A DNA stretch of 64,000 bases from Dichetophora obliterata (Eukaryota > Arthropoda > Insecta > Diptera > Sciomyzidae): contig OY986438.1 in NCBI GenBank assembly GCA_963920525.1, forward strand, positions 49,094,788 to 49,158,787. The letters are read 5' to 3'. The notes below the pieces were generated by a model. The model was not told where the DNA came from, made no database searches, and saw nothing but the letters and a program-made list of their open reading frames with translations. Below, piece after piece: positions 54,653 through 64,000 of this stretch (position 1 is its first letter; each line of letters starts with the position of its first letter). The position numbers and the translations under genes are program-made.

Positions 54653-54949
54653 GAAAAATAAGAACCGCTAGCAGACGGACAGAAGTGTTTAATATAATTT
54701 AATATATAAAAAATTCCCAATTTTGTATTAAAAACAGATTTAATTTTGTTTTGTTTTTTTTTGTTTTTCACTCGTAGCTGGAGTAATAACGGTTCTGATT
54801 GTGTTCTCTTGCTTTGAATAAATTTTAGTAATTCAAGACATTCAATAATTTTTCCGGTAATTTTCTCTCAGTCTAAAGATTTATGTTTAATTTAAAAAAA
54901 CCTATGTGTTAAAATTAAAATATTTTTTAATTTATAAACTTCATTGAAC

Positions 54950-55290
54950 TGTGTGTGCCAGGCGGGCAAAGATCGTGGCTAATCTGAAGGAAATAATTAT
55001 ATGATAATTAAATAAACCAAGATAAAAATAAACTTGTTGATTTCCTTTCTTATACTTTTTACAACTCGAGACATCGTACTTTTATTCTTTATTTTGCATG
55101 GGAGGTGGGCAAAGAGCGTAGTAGATATTGATGAAATTTTTTTATTGTAATTACGTGACATTAGTAAATAAAAAAATTAGTTAATTTCGTTTCTTACACT
55201 TTCTGCAAGATATTGCACTTTTATTGTTCATTTAGTATGGGAGGTGAGCGAAGAGCGTGACTGATCTTGATTAAGTTTTGTGTGGCGTTT
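54950..55290. repeat. Three diverged copies, period about 140 bp
   Basis: CCAGGCGGGCAAAGATCGTG (54958), GGGAGGTGGGCAAAGAGCGT (about 55101) and GGGAGGTGAGCGAAGAGCGT (about 55240), each followed by a TAGAT/TGAT-AT-GA tract and preceded by a cold AT-rich TTTTATTCTTTATTTTG-like tract. Confidence 0.72.
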
Positions 55291-55339
55291 TATATTTATG
55301 AAATAGTATATGAACTATTTATAGAGCGAGATTTTCGTC

Positions 55340-56760
55340 CTTCGTGAGAGGGCTTTATTTCTTAATTGCCTACTGAGCACAAAATACCACCTGTTGGCAA
55401 GAATTATCCTTCGTTTGATTTCAATGCTGATCTTGTTGGTTGAGTTAATGCTGGATCCCAGATAGACGAAGTCCTACAAAACTTCGAAGGAAGTATTGTC
55501 AACTGTAACGTGAGTTTCAAGAAGCTGAGACTGTTTGTTTGGTGACACAACGTTTTCTAATCTGGAGAACCTCAGCGAAATTTTTGATACAAAAGTGACA
55601 TGCATTCTTAGGAACACTGCTTCCAGAAGACATTCTATAGATCCAATTGTTTTTCTTCTTAGCCTTATCAAAAAGTGCTTTCAAGAGGCATTCTTATAAA
55701 CTACCTCTGGAAGACATTCAAATTCAATAAAAGTAAAAAAAATTATATAATAATTACGGAAAATATCTAATTCCGTGGGATTTTTTAAACCCCCCAAACC
55801 ACAAAAACCATTTCATTTCATGGAATGCCTGTTTAAAATTATCCTAGAAAACACCTTTTAGAATCCTTTAGGAAAGCACTTCTCCCAATGACATGCATAT
55901 ATGAAAAGAATGCCTTCTGTGCTTGAAAGTAGAAGGGATGGAATTTAAGACTTTCCCTTCCACTTTACATTCTTTTGGAAGTCTCAGATCAGCAGCTTGG
56001 ATGATATTCTCCATCATCAGGTTAAAAATGTCGCATGATAAGGATTCACCTTTTCTGAAACCCCGTTTGGTAACAAATGGTTGGAAGAGGTCCTTCCCGA
56101 TTTTAACCGCGCTGCTGATGTTGCTCAATGTCATCCTGCAAAGTCGGATTAGTTTTACAGGAATACCAAATTCAGACATGGTGGAGTATAGAAGGTAGCT
56201 TTGTAGTCGACAAAATGATGGTCGGTGTCGATTTGTTTCTCTTCTCCAAAATTTGTCGTAGCGTGAAGATTTGGTCGATGGTATACTTTTCAGTTCTGAA
56301 GCCACACTGATAAGGTCCAATTAGGATACTCGACAGAACCTTATATGAGATATTACGAAGGCTTATCCCATAGTAATTTTCAAAAATAGTGGGAGCGACT
56401 TGTGGATTGGGCAGATCATACTGAGATTCTGTATAGAAGCCCGTGAATGCATTTAAATAGAGTATCGCCTTCGTTCTTAAACAGCTCAGCAGGTAAGCCA
56501 TTAGCTCCCGAGCCTCTGTTATTTAAAAGCTGAACTATAGCTGTCAGTGCTTCATCATAGTCAGGCAACGGAATCTCGACGCTGTCATCCGTAATTGCGG
56601 TTTCCGTGATATTATCTCTACTAGCGGGATTTTGTCAGCATCGCCATTGAAAAGCTTAGAGAAGTGTTCCCTCCATAACGTGTACTCTGGATATCTGTCA
56701 CAAGATTCCCGTTTTCATTCTTACAGGAAGAGGCTTCGGCAAGACGTATCATCTATCTCA
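55340..56760 (-). pseudogene. LINE reverse transcriptase remnant
   Basis: Minus-strand segments are YPEYTLWREHFSKLFNGDAD (56700s), [110 protein letters not shown], and downstream VDNTSFEVL, DFVYLGSSINSTNKISIEIK and RRIILANRWYFVLSRQL. They follow the order of a LINE reverse transcriptase: NYRGISLL, YQCGFR-STIDQ, GIP-KLI-L, GFRQGD-LSC-LFN and the later FVYLGS-I region. The catalytic YADD segment was not recovered. R for Q in GFRKGE and frameshifts mark it as dead. Clade not assigned. Confidence 0.85.
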
Positions 56761-57077
56761 ATCTTCTCATGCTAGCGCTTTTCTGCTTCTCTTTTTTCCG
56801 CCAGAACAAATATTAGTGCAATAACGTATATTAATTTACAATGAAAGAACTATCATTTGACAGCAAATTATATAAGAAAATTAATGGCCTTTCTCTCAAA
56901 ATTTACTCGTTAAAAAAAAAATTGCTTTGGTGAGTACTTTTATTCACGATTTTTATTAAAAATTAAAAAATCAACTAAAAGCAGCACTCTAGAATAATAA
57001 TGATTTATGATGGTAATTTTGGTTAAAAAAGTCCAATATCCTTACCACATATATAATATTGGTTACAATATTGTTTT

Positions 57078-57413
57078 GGTAGTTCACAATCTTGTTTTAT
57101 CGGTGCAAATTCGTTTTTGCAAGAGTGGATTTTTGTGAGCACACCTTAATATCATGATGTTGCAAATGCTTCATTACAGCTGTTTTTTCCTTACAACTTC
57201 TTTCTTTAATTATAAATAAAACTTTTTTGCCGCTTAAAACGTAACCAATGAAAACAGCTGCTCATTTGGCAGTTTTCAAAAAGTATCAGACAATAGCAAT
57301 AATCTTTTGTTAAAACAAGTGCATGAATGTTGCAAATAAATATCAATGCTTTTTGTTTTTGTAAAAGCAGCTAATTTTGCATTTGCAACGATGCAACAAG
57401 ATCGTGAATTACC
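57078..57413. mobile_element. 336-bp MITE with ~33-bp TIRs
   Basis: The left end GGTAGTTCACAATCTTGTTT continues ATCGGTGCAAAT. The right end on the minus strand is GGTAATTCACGATCTTGTTG then CATCGTTGCAAAT. About 27 of 33 positions match. TTT and TTA lie outside, so a target duplication is unclear. The interior has CAGCTG-containing repeats and no coding frame. Confidence 0.7.
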
Positions 57414-57481
57414 TTAGTATATTATTGTAATCTAAGCTATGGGCCGCCTGTACGTAGAAGTTAGTAATTTTATACATAATT

Positions 57482-57639
57482 CAGTATTTTTCTCTTCACA
57501 TGTTGTTACATAAGTTGTTATGTATGCTATAAATGAGGCATGTAAAAGACTAAGTCTTAAATGTCAACATATTGTAACTAAATAAATACAAATAAATACA
57601 AATGTTAAAAAAATACTGTATTTTTCTCTTCACATGTTG
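57482..57639 (+). mobile_element. Short insert between 21-bp direct repeats
   Basis: GTATTTTTCTCTTCACATGT followed by TG is present at 57484-57505 and 57618-57639. Between them is a 110-bp segment with ATGCTATAAATGAGGC and an A-rich end made of AAATAAATAC units. Long direct repeats around an A-rich-tailed insert fit target-primed retroposition, though a slip duplication is possible. Confidence 0.5.
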
Positions 57640-59225
57640 AAAGCCTTATGTTTTAACAATTAACCTCAGTATTTCCGTCATCTCTTCTTCTGCAATGGTG
57701 ATTTGTCCACAGGATTGACATGACTTATGATTTCACCTACTTTAAGTAGCTATTTTTTTTCATAATTGCTTTAAAATTTACACAGAGTTATTTTGACGAA
57801 CCATCTAGATTCATCGAATTCTGTATGATTCACCTATTCTATATAAGAGCATTCTTAAGGTTGTGTAAATATTGCTTTGGACAAAAGTGCGGTATCATCC
57901 CTTTGCTTTAAATTGACATTTCCCTCCTGCTAAAAAAAATTTTCTTTGATCACACATTTTTTATATTCATAGTTACACATTATTCATATGTAGGCTTTAC
58001 GCTCTACTGTACTTAAAGTTTTAAGCAAATAAATTGTTTTACCTCTTGAAAAAAGGTTTATTAAGAATTGAGTTTCACAAAATGCTGGGTGGTGCATTAG
58101 GCAATGAGAAAATAAAATTTAATGGGAAAACCTTCGTTTAAGAAATGAATTAAATAAATTTTTTAATGCTGCAAGCGAACCCTACCAAAAGGTGTCAGCC
58201 TAAGATCACTCAAACAAGCTTAAGATTTAAGACCTAGCAGGTGGTTACACCTCAACCAACTCTTTTGCATTACCTGCAAACAGTGCCTGTTATGTTCTTA
58301 GAAAAGCTGTCAGTCTAACGTATCACTGCTACTGACAGCTTACAGGTTGGTTGGTTCATTGCTTGACTTCACCACAGAAGATTACTTACAGATTGGTGAT
58401 GAAATTTTTGCTGCTCAGAATACTTGACGCATTTAAGGATTTCCTAGAAATTTACATATCATTACATTTAATAAGAATAAAGTATTTACTGACATGCGAA
58501 GAGGGTAACTTTTTAACTTATATTTTTTATGTTGACGAAGAAGCTGCTAGACTGCTGACGCAGCTTCAATTTAATTTAATTTCATTTTTAAATGTTAATT
58601 GTCAGTTTTTATGTTTTTCTGAAGACGACTTACAACGTAAGCTGAAATATTGAAAAGCCAAAAGCTAAACTTTTGTTTTTTTTTTCACTACGGCCAAGGC
58701 CCAGCAACTTTATATTAACTTATATTTTTTATACAAAAAGCATTTACATTTAGTTGACGAAATTCTTTGCTTTATATGTAAAATTTTTTTTTATATTTCG
58801 AATAGAGTAAAGTTCCTGAAACATTGTACAGTGGTTTTAACCAAAGTTAAAACTGAAATTGACTCAAAATTTCAATATATTTATCACGGAGGGAATATTC
58901 GGATCTTTTGCCAGTTTTCTGATCTTCTGAATGTAAAAGTGCTGCTCTAATTCAAAATTTCGGATCCTCAATTGTTCTGGATTCCACATTAATTATATTT
59001 TTTTTTTTTTTTCATAGCAATTGCGAATTAATTTTTAAAGTAACTCTATTTATCGCATACAAATTAATATTACCAGGACATTTTTGACACCAAAAATATT
59101 CAGTTAATAAGGCTTTTAAAATTGTGTTGGTGAAAGAATCGCGAGAATATTGTTATTTCAAACAGTTGAGTTAGTTTGACTAGAATTTTGTTGCAATGTG
59201 CATTTTTAATTTTATTATTTTTTTG
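57640..59225. other. Unassigned AT-rich DNA
   Basis: No recognised feature. A 100-codon frame at 58351-58653 has balanced composition in part (TCEEGNFLTYIFYVDEEAAR) but no homology I recognise and no splice context. Confidence 0.45.
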
Positions 59226-59468
59226 CTAAAAATTTAAGCAAATATTTGCTTAGTTATTATAAACTGCAAACAAATTTTTACGTAATTCAAGCAAATATTT
59301 GCTTAGTTATTATAAATTGGAGTAGCAAATTTCTACTTAATTCAAGCAATAAATTGAAATAGCAAATTTTGATTAGTTTTTGCTAAAATTTAGCATAATT
59401 TTGAAGTGGCTGAGAATCAAGTGCAAGTTTTGCTTAGCCACAATACAAATTTAGCAAACAGTTTTCTC
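59226..59468 (+). repeat. 55-bp units plus hairpin tail, copy 2
   Basis: AATTTAAGCAAATATTTGCT, AATTCAAGCAAATATTTGCT and a shortened third unit are followed by GATTAGTTTTTGCTAAAATT and a hairpin (59406-59441; arms GTGGCT and AGCCAC, a perfect 6-bp match) ending TTTAGCAAACAG. It matches 1484-1740 across its full length. Confidence 0.72.
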
Positions 59469-61380
59469 CGTGAATGAACAATACTCGTATTATTAGCTCC
59501 ACCAACTATTTTTTCTAAGAGCAGTAATTTTGGCTGCTGTCAGTTTATCTCAAATTTTAAAATTGTCATCATTTCTAGTTTTAAAGGTTTTACCACTAAA
59601 GATATGTACTCAAAAGTATTTAGAAGATTATGAACTGGAAGACAGTGAAGAACTTCGAGTATATAATGTCATTCTTATGTTATATTTTGATACAAATCAG
59701 CATTATTTTTGGAACGCTGTTATGAAATCGGTATTCTCTTAAGATGGATGGTCTTACTTTATTTATTTTTTTGCTTGTTTTTTGCAAATACTTTGGATAA
59801 AAATTTAATTAAAAAAAAAATGAAAATTCTTTCTTTACTTATGTTTTCAATCCTGGATGTGCTTTGTTAGACGAATCGACTATTATTGATTATATTGATT
59901 GCGTTTGATCTTTATTCGTATTTCACTGTGTTTTCGTGTATCAATAGTTGTAAATAAGATCTTGCTATGCTCAGATGTACGAAACTGTCAGAAAGCTGAA
60001 TGTTAGTGTTTTAAGGAATTTTTACCAATATTTAAAGTTATTTTTGTTGATCTCTTTAAGAATTTTATTGATCTCCTTAAAAATGCCAAAAATTAAGTCA
60101 CTAATATTTTTGTTCAAAATACCTAATTTTACAAAAATTAATAATGGTATTCATCTAAATGCGCAAGTTTCCCATTTGTGCAAATTTGCAATTTTATGTG
60201 GTAACTTTCATGAACGAACCTTCTGAACATTTGAAAAAAATGTCGGTATTAAAAAATAAAAGTGCCGAAAGGAAGCAAAAAAAGCAAACTATTAAGTTAT
60301 TTTAAAAAAACTTAAATGATTGTTTTTCAAGAAAGTTAAAATCACAGAAGAAAAAGAAGAAGAAAAAAAAAGAGTTGACTTGGGATTCGCACAATTAACA
60401 GCGCTAGTTTTCTTGACGATTTAGCCGCGTATACTTATTAGATTTGTGCAAAAAGCTTTTGACAGCTCATTTGCGAAGGTGAAAGAATTCACAGTTTGCA
60501 CAGTATACGAGGGTTTTTCGCGTTTAAATGAATACCCTTCATGTATTTTATTTTGTTAATTTAGTAGAATATATAATAAATCAAAAAACTCTGACTTTAT
60601 TTAATTTTATTTCTGCTTGTTTTGTGGTAAATTTGATTAAAAGTTGGTGTTAGTCGATTCGACTAACAAAGCTCACCAACATGGTTGAAATAATGATGCA
60701 CAGGGTTAAGCAAATAAGTTAAAAATTTCAGCTTCAAAAGTTAAAAAAGTCAACCTAAATTCTAAACCGTGTCCGTTTTCGTATTGAAGATGTAGTGGTG
60801 TCAAAAACTGACTTGGTTTTTCTCAGTTTGAATGAAGATTTGAATTTAGTTTGATCATTTTATCATTCGTAAAATTTCATCAAACATATAGTAAATTTTG
60901 AAAACTTTTCGATGTAACGTCAAAATCCGTTTGTACAGCCCAAAACCAGACCTTGGATTAGGTCTGAAATTTTATTGGAAATTGGAATTTTTGGAGGTTA
61001 AATGGTACAGCACATTTCAAACTTTTTCTTCAACATTCAGATTTCGAAACCGAAACTGGTTATTAATATGAAAATTTAAGTTTTAAGCCTTTCAATAAAT
61101 TTTTTTAATTAAAAGGAAACAGAAATATCATTTCGTACATAAAAGAAAAAATTTTATATAAAAAAGTATTATTTGTATATTGAAATTTATAATAATTAAT
61201 TTAAGTTTAGTATAATAACAAAAGAAAACATTTTTTATTTTATTTCGTATACACTCAAAACAGTATACCTACAATGTTTATTTTTATTTATTAGGAAGTT
61301 TAATTATAACTTAATATTTATCATAATATTAATCAATACATTTTGCGTTTACACGATAAATTTAGAGAATATGAAGGATG
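59469..61380. other. Unassigned AT-rich DNA
   Basis: No transposon protein or RNA recognised. Open frames at 59530-59742 and 59975-60226 are short and Leu/Ile/Lys-rich without family resemblance. Confidence 0.45.
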
Positions 61381-61384
61381 TGTT

Positions 61385-62260
61385 CGGTGAAGTTCGGAGT
61401 TGAAGGAATCGATCGTTTTGTGAGCTGGAGCATTGTCTTGCAAAGAGATGATTTTTTTTCTTCGATTTGCCGTTTGTTTGCGGTTTCGTTCTTCAATTAC
61501 TCCTATTACTCCATTCAGTTACTCCAGCGACCATTACTAGTTTGAAGTAGTGGTCGCTGTTGATTGTTTCTCCTTTTCTTAAATAATCAATGAACAAAAA
61601 GCCATTTGAATGCCAAAAAACAGACGCCAACACCTTTCCGGCCGTTTGTTAAGTCTTCGCTCGCTTGGTGCACTTCAACTGGGACCTACCCATTCTTTTG
61701 TCGATTCCTTAGATTCTGGTGTATAGTTGTGGATCCATGTTTCATACATCAATCGCATTTTGTTTAAACATGTCCAAATATTGTTGTGAAGTGCGAACAC
61801 TTGGTTTTGATTTATTGTTAACGAAGGCAGCACCCATATTGCAGTCAGCTTTCTCATACCCAAATGTTCATGTAAAATTTAAACCACCGACCCCTTGATA
61901 TGCCTACAGCTATGGTATAACTAGACAACGTAGTGTTAGGCTGATTGTGCTCTCTTTCTTAGTGACCACAAGTGTCAAATTTAGCCAATACGCTCTTTTT
62001 GAATATTTGTGCTTTCTCATATAATTCTTATCAGTTGCAGATTTTGTATGAGCTGTCAACTTTGTTTTGACAGTTTCTGTCACCGGCTATCCACCCTAAC
62101 ATTTGTTTAGTTATACCATTCCTACGGCTGTAGCTATCTAACGCACTTTCACTTTTGGATTCATTGATAGATCGATCTGAAATTTATGATGTGCTCATGT
62201 TAAGGTTGCCACCCGTCAAAAATGTCAATCATTTGAAGAGTGGTGGTGCCATCACTTGGA
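61385..62260 (-). pseudogene. mariner transposase, split by a MITE
   Basis: On the minus strand, from 62200 downwards: NPKVKVR, a stop, IATAVG | (insertion) | VGISRG, then LHEHLGMRKLTAIWVLPSLT, LMYETWIHNYTPESKESTKE, WVGPSEARPKRLTNGR, SVFWHSNGFLFIDYLRKGET, INSDHYFKLV, ERNRKQTANRRKK, LQDNAP. These are the mariner helix-turn-helix (VRqIAe-VGIS-G), HEHLGMRKL-aRWVP, the first catalytic motif (usually DETW; E-TW here), YTPESK, F-d-HG---idYL-kg-TIN and the HQDNAP second motif. Several frameshifts disable it. The N-terminal 40 residues and the third catalytic motif are missing. Confidence 0.87.
61912..62120. mobile_element. MITE family M, copy 2 (9-bp duplication)
   Basis: CCTACAGCT (61903-61911) and CCTACGGCT (62121-62129) flank it. 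The ends are ATGGTATAACTAGACAACG on the left and ATGGTATAACTAAACAAATG on the right (minus strand). The interior matches 9033-9253: CTTTCTTAGTGACCA, TGTCAAATTTAGCCA, GTTTTGACAGTTTCTGTCAC, CGGCTATCC. It splits the mariner pseudogene between the AVG and GIS codons. Confidence 0.85.
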
Positions 62261-63799
62261 GACCGACAGCATATTGAATGCCCTAGTAAGGTTTCTCCAA
62301 TTTTGAACACAAAAAAATTACAAAAGAAAAATATCTTCCCGAAAACGTTTGCGAAACTCTCTTCACTTGTGGTTCAGTGAGTGATTTCTGCCTTTTTTCG
62401 AAGTCTTAGACCGATTTAGGTAATTATTTTTTTTTAAATTTAACAACTTTTAAATTAAAATTTTAATTTTAATTAAACCTTTAACCTTTTTTTAAATCTA
62501 AACATAGGAAATATAAGTTATATACAGCATGATGCCAAAAAAGTAATTTTTTTAACTTTTGCATCCAAATATATAACAGCACTCATTAAAGAAGGTGTTT
62601 ATTTAGCTTTATTTCGTAGTACTTCAAAATGTCCTTGTATACAGGCTGCCTGATATTTAGATGTTTAAAAAATCTCCTTTTTTTGAGAGGCCTGTTTTTT
62701 AAATTTAAAACTATTCCCCTCATTGAAAACTGGACATTTTATAATATTGTATTTTTAATAAGGACTAGCTGATATACCTGGTGTTACTCGAGAGTAATTT
62801 ATATAAATATTTTAATAAACACTCGATTTAATGTTTTTTACAATTTTGGAATTTTGTAAAAACATGTTGAATTTAAGTTTGAGACCACTATAAAAATATT
62901 AGTTAAAAAATTTACCGTTTTTTTTAACGAAGGAATAAATTTATCACTGTTTTTTCACCATCAAGAACTGTTTTTTATTTCTAAACTGAATTTACTGGTT
63001 ACTGGTAAACATGTTACTTGCACTTCGCTTATGGAAAAAATAAAATAAAGTGAGTCTGATAGTTGAAGCAATTTCTTAAATCTTCAGAATTCCTTTTTTA
63101 TGTAAAAAATTGTACAGTCGTTTCTTAATGTAAATTAGCAAAAATGTGTTAGTTAAGAAAGCAGACGCATTTTAATTTCTTATTATAGTATATACAGCAA
63201 CCTGTTACAATATTATCGACGTGAGCTGTTCATCGCCATAAATCCAGTTGAAAAAACTGCAAGAACAGTGCAAGAAGTGCCATTATGTTTTTTACTGCAA
63301 GTTTACACTGTGTGCGAAAAGAACTAAATTGAGTTACAGTTACCTAGAGAATTTTAAAACAAAACTCAGTTATTATTAATAGTCTGGTATGAAAAAATAG
63401 ATTTTTAGCCATAACTTTTGATTGGGAAGAGGTATTGAGGTAATTTTTTCACATAAATTATTTTTGACACTTGAATTTTTTGTAAAAATTCAGTAAAATA
63501 ATTTTTGCGCTTAACTGGAAGAATTTTTGCAAATAAATGCTATGTCATATGAAAGGTAGCCAGATGTGCAATTTTGAATTGATTTCATTTTTACAACAAC
63601 AATTTTTGAGACATTTTTTGATTAAAAGGTCAATAGTTTGAACCTTTTTTGACATAAAGCATAGTACTCTGTTCAGTTTAAAGCTGCGAAACAAGCGTGG
63701 AAATTTTCACAACATGTTCGCCAGAGAAGTACTCTATTCCGCTGTGAAAATTTCTCGCAACATACTTATGAGCAACATTTTTTCACGGCAATTTAATTA
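62261..63799. other. Unassigned AT-rich DNA
   Basis: No coding or RNA feature supported. Confidence 0.5.
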
Positions 63800-63884
63800 T
63801 TCTTCTTCTTCTTTTTCTTCTTCTTCTTCTTCTTCTTCTTCTTCTTCTTCTTCTTTTTCTTCTTCTTCTTCTTCTTCTTCTTCT
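63800..63884. repeat. (TTC)n microsatellite
   Basis: About 28 TTC units with two TTT interruptions. The serine-rich reading across it is an artefact. Confidence 0.95.
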
Positions 63885-64000
63885 ACGAAGTTCTTATTGT
63901 AGCTTTTGATCACGAATTTATGGTTATATTATTTAATATACATTTTTGTGCATTAATTTTTTGAGTTATATATTAATTTTTGTTGTTAAAACGGTATGTA

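Noticed and set aside
63714..63902. Polyserine protein
   Set aside because: It is a TTC microsatellite in translation.

Overview
This window reads as intergenic or intronic DNA from an insect nuclear genome, most likely a higher fly. It is strongly AT-rich, has no long open reading frame, and carries fly-type transposon remnants (mariner, Tc1-like, several hAT lineages, piggyBac, a Helitron-like element, a LINE) plus many short inverted-repeat elements. I found no intact host gene, no rRNA, no CRISPR array and no bacterial-type gene organisation. The species is an inference; a tephritid fruit fly would fit but cannot be proved from this sequence.

Layout. 0-5 kb: a possible Transib-like element (288-2335, ends CACAGTGG) holding a 55-bp-unit repeat seen again at 59.2 kb. 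5.2-14.5 kb: two matching hAT ends with a 7-of-8 target duplication enclose 9.3 kb packed with younger insertions: a PIF-type MITE, a foldback, a 9-bp-duplication MITE and a nearly complete 3.7-kb DNA transposon with about 500-bp inverted ends (9731-13438), whose transposase carries one intron and about five frameshifts. 17.4-22.5 kb: a piggyBac C-terminus, then a widespread arthropod transposon protein split exactly in two by a Helitron-like element encoding helicase and endonuclease. 25.8-27.7 kb: a Myb/SANT-like pseudogene and repeats. 31.2-33.3 kb: an old hAT gene interrupted by a 1.8-kb long-TIR element with a perfect 8-bp duplication. 34.2-37.0 kb: a hAT bounded by GGTAGATG duplications, carrying a Tc1-type palindrome and a repeat-armed element with two exon-like segments. 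38.7-42.1 kb: a ZMYM1-like hAT with a second hAT nested in it, then a mariner. 43.7-46.6 kb: a minisatellite and a Tc1 pseudogene. 53.4-56.8 kb: a Tc1 pseudogene split by a TTAA-flanked piggyBac MITE, and a LINE reverse transcriptase. 57-62 kb: small MITEs and a mariner split by the same MITE family as at 9 kb.

The genes do not form a pathway. What unites the window is nested insertion: in four places, taking out one element and one target duplication rejoins the reading frame of an older transposase, which gives the order of events. Stretches not listed are AT-rich DNA in which I see no supportable feature.
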